From Haliscomenobacter sp. (lineage in GTDB: Bacteria > Bacteroidota > Bacteroidia > Chitinophagales > Saprospiraceae), in the NCBI GenBank assembly GCA_016713275.1, contig JADJPL010000005.1:1-64000 (forward strand): DNA of 64,000 nucleotides. Direction: 5' to 3'. Below are positions 55,790-62,644 of the stretch, in pieces. Below the pieces are notes generated by a model. That model saw nothing but the letters and a program-made list of their open reading frames with translations. It did not search any database and was not told the origin of the DNA. A program made the position numbers and the translations under genes. The number at the start of each line of letters is the position of its first letter. Within the stretch, counting starts at the first letter, position 1.

Positions 55790-57291
55790 GGCCTGAGCCG
55801 TCGCGCCGGGCAAGATGAATTTCCCTGTCATTTTGGTATTTCGGGTATCTTTTCCAGACTGGCTCAGGATGGCATAGGCCTGATCTGCGTCCAATTCCGG
55901 CCGGAGGCTTTTCATCAGCCCCAGAAGTCCGGCCACATAAGGGGTTGCCATGGACGTGCCGCTATACCGGGTATATTGGTTGCCGGGAATGGCGGAATAA
56001 ATATCTACTCCAGGGGCAGCAACCGCCATGGGGATATCCTGAACATAGTTGGAGAATTCGGCCCGGTCCAGGGATTGGTTCACCGCGCTGACGCAAATCA
56101 CCCCGGACGCATTTGCCGGGCTAAACTCCCGGGCGTTGCGGTTGGAGTTGCCCGCGGCCACGACAACAATAGCGCCTTTTTTCCGGGCATAACTGACGGC
56201 TTTGTCGTAGGCATTCTGCCGTGTGGAATTGCTGGGTCCGCCAAGGGACATAGAGAGGACGTCTGCCCCCTTATCCGCTGCAAAAAGCATTCCATCAATG
56301 ATCGATTTTTGGGTGCCAAAACCGCCTGCACTCAATACTTTGACGCTGGAAACCTGGGTAAACCGGTTGTCTCTGGAAAAAGACGCAATACCGATACCAT
56401 TATTGGAAACAGCCGCCGCAATAGCAGCGCAATGGGTGCCGTGGCCTTTGGGGTCGTTGTCGTTACTCGCTTTCAACGACCGGTAATTGGAGGAAATATC
56501 TTCGTGCCCGGCATCCACGCCCGTATCCAGGATTGCGATCAAAGCCTTCTTGGCGGGTTGGGCCTTTTTTTGGTCGAGGATCTGGTAAAGCCGGGCCATA
56601 TCCATTTGCTGAAAGCTCCAAAGATTAGCAATTCCAGGATCGTTTAACCCGTAAAAGAAGGGCCAGGAGCGGTTTTTGACGGCTCGCTTTGGAGCGGATT
56701 AACCTGAATTTGTTCGTTTTCTTCCACCCAAATCACTTCCGCAGTGCGGTCGAGCTGCCGGCTAATCGAGGTCAGCTTGCCCGCCAGTTTGGCTGGGACA
56801 TCCACGACAAAGTAGTTGTCCAGATCGGTAAATTCAGGATCTTCCGGGTAAAATGCTCTGGTTGCGGTCAACCCATATCGGTCTAACAACGGCTGAATGT
56901 CCTTTGGGGTGGCGCCTTCCCGGAACTCCAGCAATAATTCACCCTTTGCATCCAGCGGAATGGGCTCCCGGTAGGGATAGGAAGCATTCAGGAATTGCCT
57001 GGCATAAACAAAAAGGGCCAAGCCAGAGGCCAGGACGCTCAGCACTAACCAAACCCGCTTACCCGCCAGAAAACTGAACGCGGCGCCAAAAATTCCAATA
57101 AAGAGAAAATCCCGAAGCAAGGTCTGAAGCCGGTATGCCGCCGGGGCATCCGCAGCGAGGAGCGTCCCCGCATAAGTCACTAAACTCCCGATGATCAGGG
57201 TCCGAAGCAGCGTGGCCCATTTGCCATGAGGATGAAAAAACCACAGTGCAAGGCCCAGAAACGCTGTTATAAAACTGATTTGGTAAAGCAT
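55775..57291 (-). CDS. Membrane-anchored subtilisin-like protease (S8), one frameshift
   Basis: About 505 residues. An N-terminal block of four or five membrane helices (from MLYQISFITAFLGLALWFF) is followed by an inhibitor-like segment (LLLEFREGATPKDIQPLLDR ... VIWVEENEQIQVNP) and a full S8 catalytic domain: Asp in IAILDTGVDAGHED, His in GHGTHCAAIAAAV, Ser in SGTSMATPYVAGL, oxyanion Asn in VVAAGNSNRN. A T missing in the four-base run at 56653-56656 separates the parts; restored it reads SFYGLNDPGIANLWSFQQ. The propeptide-like segment suggests self-activation. The multi-helix anchor on a subtilase is unusual. The target is unknown. Confidence 0.85.
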
Positions 57292-57471
57292 AGCGGATGA
57301 ATTTGGGCTTAAGCTACCCGAATTTGGGGAATTTGTCAATCCTCTTTGTCTAACCCGGCAAATTAATCGTCCAACACCCCCCCCTTCGGGATAAATTCTT
57401 CCGTCCGCCGGAAGACAGGAAAGCCGAATCCAGTAGCCAAACGCAGGTCGCTGTTGTTCCTGAAAGATCGC

Positions 57472-57515
57472 TGTGACGAAAGTCACTGCAATTCCCTCCA
57501 GGTTCCGTATTTTTG
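57472..57515 (+). promoter_or_regulatory. trxB promoter with CRP/FNR-like site
   Basis: TGTGA-N6-TCACT at 57472-57487 is a near-perfect CRP/FNR-type palindrome. The -7 box TATTTTTG follows at 57508-57515, and no -33 TTG is present at the right distance. The site centre falls about 42 bp upstream of the expected start, the standard class II activator position. Confidence 0.55.
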
Positions 57516-57541
57516 TTGCCTGAAAAATAACATTACAAGCC

Positions 57542-58486
57542 ATGTCAGAAATTTTGGAAACGCAGAAATGCGTCATTATCGGAGCGGGCCCTGCCGGCTA
57601 TACCGCAGCGATTTACGCAGCCAGGGCCAATCTTAAACCCCTCATGTTCACCGGGATAGAACCAGGTGGGCAACTAATGATCACGACCGACGTGGAGAAT
57701 TACCCAGGATATCCGGAGGGAATCATGGGGCCTCAAATGATGGATGATTTTCGCAAGCAAGCCGAGCGGTTCGGCACTCAGATCCGCTACGAGCGGATCG
57801 TCAAAGTGGACTTTTCCCAGCGGCCGCATAAACTTTGGTCGGAGGCAGGCGACGAGATCCTGGCCGAATCCGTGATCGTAGCTACGGGCGCCAGCGCGAA
57901 ATGGCTCGGCTTGGAATCCGAAACCCGTCTGCGCAATAAAGGCGTTTCTGCCTGCGCGGTGTGCGATGGCTTTTTCTTCCGGGGTATGGAAGTTGCTGTG
58001 GTGGGCGGCGGCGATACCGCCGCAGAGGAAGCTTCCTATCTGGCGAAATTATGCCCTAAAGTCCACCTGATCGTTCGCCGCGACCAGTTGCGGGCATCCA
58101 AAATTATGCAGGAAAGGGTTTTAAAAACCGAAAACATCATTGTACATTGGAATTCAGAAGTCCAGGAAGTATTAGGCGAGGAAGTAGCCAGCAGTATCCG
58201 GATCGTCAATAACAAAACCGGCGCTGTTTCCGACTTGCCTGTAAAAGGTTTGTTCATTGCGATTGGGCACCAACCCAATACCGATATTTTTAACGGCTGG
58301 TTGGATATGGACGAGGTGGGCTACCTGATCACCAAACCAGGTACCAGCCACACCAACATCGAAGGCGTTTTTGCCAGCGGAGACGCCCAGGACAAAGTGT
58401 ATCGCCAAGCAGTAACTGCCGCCGGAACCGGCTGTATGGCCGCACTGGACGCAGAGCGGTTTCTGACGGAATATGGCGTCATTTAA
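57542..58486 (+). CDS. trxB: Thioredoxin reductase
   Basis: NADPH-dependent flavoenzyme, 314 residues, frame intact. FAD motif IIGAGPAGYTAAIYAAR, redox-active CAVCDG, NADPH motif VVGGGDTAAEEASYL and the C-terminal GVFASGDAQDK, after which RQAVTAAGTGC contacts FAD. Reduces thioredoxin, feeding peroxiredoxins and ribonucleotide reductase. A palindromic hairpin follows the stop. Confidence 0.96.
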   Translation: MSEILETQKCVIIGAGPAGYTAAIYAARANLKPLMFTGIEPGGQLMITTDVENYPGYPEGIMGPQMMDDFRKQAERFGTQIRYERIVKVDFSQRPHKLWSEAGDEILAESVIVATGASAKWLGLESETRLRNKGVSACAVCDGFFFRGMEVAVVGGGDTAAEEASYLAKLCPKVHLIVRRDQLRASKIMQERVLKTENIIVHWNSEVQEVLGEEVASSIRIVNNKTGAVSDLPVKGLFIAIGHQPNTDIFNGWLDMDEVGYLITKPGTSHTNIEGVFASGDAQDKVYRQAVTAAGTGCMAALDAERFLTEYGVI

Positions 58487-58503
58487 CCCAAACGAACTAC
58501 ATC

Positions 58504-58542
58504 GGCGGCCTTCCCGGATGGGTATTCCCACCGAAGGCCGCC
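58504..58542 (+). terminator. Hairpin after trxB
   Basis: A perfect 10-bp GC-rich stem, GGCGGCCTTC (58504-58513) with GAAGGCCGCC (58533-58542), and a smaller inner stem. There is no T run, so it may be an attenuating or RNA-stabilising structure upstream of the aldolase gene. Confidence 0.6.
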
Positions 58543-58575
58543 CTTGAACTGATAACATTTGAAAACCCGATTATT

Positions 58576-59658
58576 ATGTCTGCTACCACTTCTACCCGGT
58601 TCCGCCCGGGGGTGCTTCATGGCGATGAAGTAACCGAATTATTGAATTACGCCAATGAAAACGACTTTGCCATCCCGGCAGTGAATGTGATTGGCACCAA
58701 TTCCGTTAACGCCGTTCTGGAAACCGCCAGGGAGGTTAACTCTCCGGTTATTGTGCAGTTTTCCAATGGGGGCGCCGCTTTTTTTGCCGGCAAAGGGCTT
58801 TCCAACAAGGATCAGCAAGCCTCCATCCTGGGGGGAATCTCCGGGGCCATGCACGTGCATCAGATGGCTAAAGCTTACGGCGTTCCAGTGATCCTGCACA
58901 CCGACCACTGCGCCAAGGAGCTCCTGCCTTGGATCGATGGCCTCCTGGATGCCGGAGAAGCGCACTACAAAACCCATGGCTTTCCGCTCTACAGCTCCCA
59001 TATGCTGGACCTGTCGGAAGAACCCCTTCACGAAAATATCGAGATCAGCGCCCAGTATCTTGAGCGCATGGAGCGCATGGGCATGACCCTGGAAATCGAA
59101 TTGGGCGTAACCGGCGGCGAAGAAGACGGCGTTGACAACAGCACCATCGACAATGCCCGGCTGTATACCCAACCCGATGAGGTCGCCTATGCCTATGAAA
59201 ATCTGAAAAAAATCAGCCACCGGTTTACGATTGCCGCCGCTTTTGGTAACGTGCACGGCGTCTACAAGCCCGGAAACGTGAATCTCCAGCCTGTCATTCT
59301 CAAAAACTCCCAGGATTTTATCCAGAAAAAATACGGAACCGGACCCACTCCGGTGAATTTCGTTTTCCATGGAGGTTCTGGCTCTTCCAGAGAAGATATT
59401 CGGGAAGCCATTCATTACGGCGCGGTTAAGATGAATATCGACACCGATATGCAATGGGCTTTCTGGGATGGTATCCGCGGGTTTTACGAATCCAATAAAG
59501 GCTATCTGCAAAGCCAGATCGGCAACCCGGAAGGCGACGACAAGCCGAATAAAAAGTACTACGATCCGCGTCAGTGGCTCCGGGAGGGAGAAAAGACCTT
59601 CGTTAGCCGGTTGAAACTGGCTTTTGAAGACTTAAACTGCATCAACCGCAACGCGTGA
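58576..59658 (+). CDS. fbaA: Class II fructose-bisphosphate aldolase
   Basis: Zinc-dependent aldolase cleaving fructose 1,6-bisphosphate, 360 residues, frame intact. Motifs: AIPAVNVIGTNSVNAVLE, zinc ligands in LHTDHCAKELLPW, GNVHGVYKPGN and FHGGSGSS. The long E. coli-type (class IIA) form, judged by length and the C-terminal extension. Belongs with pfkA to glycolysis, though the genes are 23 kb apart. Followed by a nonamer repeat array. Confidence 0.96.
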   Translation: MSATTSTRFRPGVLHGDEVTELLNYANENDFAIPAVNVIGTNSVNAVLETAREVNSPVIVQFSNGGAAFFAGKGLSNKDQQASILGGISGAMHVHQMAKAYGVPVILHTDHCAKELLPWIDGLLDAGEAHYKTHGFPLYSSHMLDLSEEPLHENIEISAQYLERMERMGMTLEIELGVTGGEEDGVDNSTIDNARLYTQPDEVAYAYENLKKISHRFTIAAAFGNVHGVYKPGNVNLQPVILKNSQDFIQKKYGTGPTPVNFVFHGGSGSSREDIREAIHYGAVKMNIDTDMQWAFWDGIRGFYESNKGYLQSQIGNPEGDDKPNKKYYDPRQWLREGEKTFVSRLKLAFEDLNCINRNA

Positions 59659-59676
59659 TGGTAAGGATGTAAAAAG

Positions 59677-59754
59677 ATGTAGAGGATGAATTGTCCTCTA
59701 CATCCTCTACATCCTCTACATCCTCTACATCCTCTACATCCTCTACATCCTCTA
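59677..59754 (+). repeat. Nonamer tandem array, CATCCTCTA family, with hairpin
   Basis: Six perfect CATCCTCTA units (59701-59754) preceded by a partial unit. An 11-bp stem (59677-59687 with 59695-59705) uses the first unit, so the array can also form a terminator-like hairpin after fbaA. Same family as 16551-16649. Confidence 0.95.
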
Positions 59755-59784
59755 GTCACCGCATCTTTTTATCTCGTATTTCCT

Positions 59785-59792
59785 TACCTTTG
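59785..59792 (+). promoter_or_regulatory. -7 box of the EAD-TPR gene
   Basis: TACCTTTG matches TAnnTTTG, 25 bp before the start codon. No clear -33 element. Confidence 0.55.
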
Positions 59793-59816
59793 ATCCTCAA
59801 TGCCGAATGATCAAAT

Positions 59817-61070
59817 ATGGAAAAGGAAAAAATCCTGGATTTTATCCGGACCGGGGATACCGATAAAGCCATTGACTTGTTTCTGGACGAGCTGATCGCA
59901 TCGGGAGGGGCTTCGGCAAGCACCCTGAAAGCAGTCCGGCTGATTGAAGCAGAGTACAACCGCTTGCGTGAAGACCAGCTTCAGAACACCATCGATTCCG
60001 GCACTGCGGAAGCAAGGCTCAATGCCATCAACAAACGCTTGCTCGACCTGTTGGACTCCCCCTCTGCCTTGCAGCGTTCCGCCCCGAAAAAAAGAGCGGT
60101 TCAAATTGGAGCTATTTCAGGAGGGGTGTTGCTTCTGGCTTTCCTGGCCTGGAGACTGATTCCCCGGGAGACTCCTCCTCCCCCACCCCCAAAGGAAGAA
60201 GACATCGACCAGCCCCTATTCGCTTGTCCGGTTTTTGACCCTGCAAAGGAGCTTAAAATAACCCTCCTGCCTTTTTTGAATCTATCTTCCAAGGAGGATG
60301 TGCCCGTTCATATCGGGCTCCTGGACGAGATGAACGAGTTGCTCAGGCGAATGAACTACCCGGGACAAGCCAAGGTGGCTATCGGAGACCCTGAAAAAAA
60401 CTACCTAACCTTTGAGGATGCAGAGGTATTACGTGGACAATGCCTGGCGGACATGGTGGTCTGGGGGAAGTATACTTCGCAGGGATTAGATAAAGATGAA
60501 CTCCTGGACGTTCGCTTCGTTAGCCCTCCTTTTGAGTTTGCGCAGCAAGAGGACGTAGACAGCCTTCTGGAACATCGTGCCCAGGAAGAATTGTCTGCGA
60601 ACCTGAAAACCACCGCCAAGCTGCTGCTGGCCCAGGCGTTTTTATCCGAGAACCGCATGGACCTGGCCCTGCAACTTGCACATGAAGTCATTCAGGCAAG
60701 CGAATCCAGCCCTGCCGGGGATGCGGCCAAAACCGATGCCCATATTATTGCGGCAGAGGCTTATCAAATGCTCGACCAACCCGAGAATGCCGCCGTCAAC
60801 TACGAAGAAGCCCTGAAAAAAGATCCGAACAACAAAACGGCATTGACTAATCTGCCTATCCTGGACTTTAAGGCAAAAAAGTTTACCACCGCCGAAAAAA
60901 GGACCGAACGGGCCCTCAAAATTAATCCTGAAAAAATCGGGCTCAACTTGCTTCAGGCCGAAATATTCAAGGAGCAGGGCCAAACGGTAAAAGCCAAAGA
61001 AGCCCTGTCTAATTTTCGGGAAGAAGTTCGGGAGCGGATGGTTTCCGACACGACTAAAATCTCCAACTAA
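59817..61070 (+). CDS. Effector-associated-domain-like / transmembrane / TPR protein
   Basis: 417 residues, frame intact. Residues 1-80 (EKEKILDFIRTGDTDKAIDL ... EAEYNRLREDQLQNTI ... INKRLLDLLD) match by eye the pattern of effector-associated domain 11, a small helical adaptor of Bacteroidota NTPase and caspase conflict systems. A basic KKR precedes one membrane helix (about 94-115), then a proline run and a domain with ITLLPFLNLSSKEDVPVHIG, resembling caspase-associated or adenylate-cyclase-linked TPR proteins. At least three TPR repeats end the protein (AHIIAAEAYQMLDQPENAAV, NYEEALKKDPNN). Predicted topology: EAD inside, TPR outside. First gene of a probable operon; the next gene starts 2 bp after its stop. 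Confidence 0.7.
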   Translation: MEKEKILDFIRTGDTDKAIDLFLDELIASGGASASTLKAVRLIEAEYNRLREDQLQNTIDSGTAEARLNAINKRLLDLLDSPSALQRSAPKKRAVQIGAISGGVLLLAFLAWRLIPRETPPPPPPKEEDIDQPLFACPVFDPAKELKITLLPFLNLSSKEDVPVHIGLLDEMNELLRRMNYPGQAKVAIGDPEKNYLTFEDAEVLRGQCLADMVVWGKYTSQGLDKDELLDVRFVSPPFEFAQQEDVDSLLEHRAQEELSANLKTTAKLLLAQAFLSENRMDLALQLAHEVIQASESSPAGDAAKTDAHIIAAEAYQMLDQPENAAVNYEEALKKDPNNKTALTNLPILDFKAKKFTTAEKRTERALKINPEKIGLNLLQAEIFKEQGQTVKAKEALSNFREEVRERMVSDTTKISN

Positions 61071-61072
61071 TC

Positions 61073-61402
61073 ATGTTAAGCAACGTTTTAGGCGGGAATT
61101 ACTACGCCGTAATTTTTACTTCTAAAAAAGCGGTGTCGGACGCAGGGTATTCCGATACCGCCACGCGAATGGCCGACAAAGCCTCCTCCCACCCAGGGTA
61201 TCTTGGCCACGAAAGCTGGCGAAACGAACAAGGGTTTGGCGTTACGATCTCTTATTGGAAGACCCTGAAGGATATTTCCAATTGGAAAAAAGACCAGGAA
61301 CATCAGGAAGCGCAAAATTTGGGCAAAAACCAATGGTACGAACAATATTTTATACGTGTTTGTCGTGTTGAATATGACTATTCGCATCCCAAAAACCCGT
61401 AA
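61073..61402 (+). CDS. Antibiotic biosynthesis monooxygenase (ABM) domain protein
   Basis: 109 residues, a single ABM ferredoxin-like domain: YYAVIFTSKKAVSDAGYSDT, HPGYLGHESWRNEQGFGVTI, SYWKTLKDISNWKKDQEHQEAQ. Such proteins act as dimers, some as cofactor-free oxygenases. Stop-to-start distance to the preceding gene is 2 bp, so they are co-transcribed. Substrate unknown. Confidence 0.85.
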   Translation: MLSNVLGGNYYAVIFTSKKAVSDAGYSDTATRMADKASSHPGYLGHESWRNEQGFGVTISYWKTLKDISNWKKDQEHQEAQNLGKNQWYEQYFIRVCRVEYDYSHPKNP

Positions 61403-61440
61403 CTTGCGCCCTCCCGTGAGGAGCATAGGAATTTAGCGTC

Positions 61441-61788
61441 ATGCACAAAGCTTTTTTTGACGCCCTGCGAAATGGAAGGGCGTCCCAGGCAGCACAGGTG
61501 TTATCGGAGCGGCTGAAAAAAAATTCGGCGCCCACGCCGCTTATTGAATCCATTCGATGGATTCAGGAGGACCTGAAAGAGAAACTCTCAGAATCGTGCC
61601 CGCCGGAAGAACGCCAACGCATCGAGGAGTATTATGCCGCCAAGTTGCTGGACATTTGGGAGCAATTTGAAAAAATGCCTCGGTATTCCCACCCATCCAA
61701 ATCCTTTCCGGATCGTTTCATCAAAGGCTTTTGGCTCCTGGTCGTCGTGTCTGCCCTTTTGATGATGATCGAGATGGTCTTCTGGTAA
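61441..61788 (+). CDS. Small tail-anchored protein with EAD-like N-terminus
   Basis: 115 residues. N-terminal helices (FFDALRNGRASQAAQVLSER, EERQRIEEYYAAKLLDIWEQ) follow the same hydrophobic pattern as the EAD of the gene at 59817, though with little identity. A single C-terminal membrane helix (about 94-113, FIKGFWLLVVVSALLMMIEM) ends the protein. It lies 38 bp after the ABM gene on the same strand. I know no family for it; the EAD relation is by pattern only. Confidence 0.55.
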   Translation: MHKAFFDALRNGRASQAAQVLSERLKKNSAPTPLIESIRWIQEDLKEKLSESCPPEERQRIEEYYAAKLLDIWEQFEKMPRYSHPSKSFPDRFIKGFWLLVVVSALLMMIEMVFW

Positions 61789-61854
61789 CTATCTCCGGCC
61801 CGGGGTTACCTATTCCAAATTCCCTTCTTTGCGTATTTTGCGAAAAAAATCCGC

Positions 61855-62520
61855 ATGCCATCTTCCTTTAAAAAGAACCCAAGAAACACCGTCCGGCGTT
61901 TGCCTTCGCGCGGAGCCTATGACAGGGAGACGATTTACGGCATCCTGGATGCCGGTTTTTTGTGCCATGCCGGCTTTACCGTGGATGGCCAGCCTTTCGT
62001 CATTCCCACTGCGTACGGGCGGGAAGGAGACAAGCTCTTTTTCCATGGCTCCATCAAAAGCCGGATGATGCTCGAGCTGGGCGCTCAGATTCCGGTCTGC
62101 GTTACGGTTACGTTATTGGACGGAGTAGTGCTGGCGCGTTCTGCCTTTCATCATTCGATGAACTATCGAAGCGTAGTGCTTTTTGGTCAGGCCAGGGAAC
62201 TCGTTGAGCCGGAGGAAAAAGACAAGGCGCTCTACTGCATTTCCGAACAAATATTGCCCGGCAGATGGGCTGAGGTGCGAGGCCCCAACGCCAACGAACT
62301 CGCAGCCACCTCGGTTTTGGAAATGACCATCGACGAGGCATCCGCCAAAATCCGGACGGGAGGCCCAAAAGATGATCAGGAAGATTACGATCTGCCTATC
62401 TGGGCCGGGGTATTGCCGGTGCAATCGGTTTATCAAATTCCGGAGCCGGACCCCCTCCTGAAGGAATCGCTGGAGGTGTCTCCCAGTGTATTGAACGCCA
62501 TAGCCAAACAAAGCGGCTAA
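61855..62520 (+). CDS. Pyridoxamine 5'-phosphate oxidase-related flavin-binding protein
   Basis: 221 residues, split-barrel flavin-binding fold of the NimA-like group (flavin-nucleotide-binding protein). Motifs: RRLPSRGAYDRETIYGILDA, GFLCHAGFTVDGQPFVIPTA, LFFHGSIKSRMM, SVVLFGQARELVEPEEK. Members reduce nitroimidazoles or other small molecules with FMN/F420; substrate unknown here. It may belong to the EAD cluster upstream (66-bp gap) or be independent. Confidence 0.85.
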   Translation: MPSSFKKNPRNTVRRLPSRGAYDRETIYGILDAGFLCHAGFTVDGQPFVIPTAYGREGDKLFFHGSIKSRMMLELGAQIPVCVTVTLLDGVVLARSAFHHSMNYRSVVLFGQARELVEPEEKDKALYCISEQILPGRWAEVRGPNANELAATSVLEMTIDEASAKIRTGGPKDDQEDYDLPIWAGVLPVQSVYQIPEPDPLLKESLEVSPSVLNAIAKQSG

Positions 62521-62531
62521 CAAATATTTTC

Positions 62532-62583
62532 TTTTTCAATTCTTATAAAAATTGCAAAGCAATTTTTTATAAGAATTGAAAAA
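62532..62583. terminator. Large bidirectional AT-rich terminator
   Basis: An inverted repeat of about 24 bp per arm (62532-62555 with 62559-62583, one bulge) and a 3-nt loop separates the convergent PNPOx-like and BNR genes. Flanking T and A runs allow termination in both directions. Confidence 0.8.
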
Positions 62584-62644
62584 AAAATGAAATTTCACGT
62601 TGGTGACAAAGAACGAACTTGGGAGGCAACTCCCTATGAACCAA

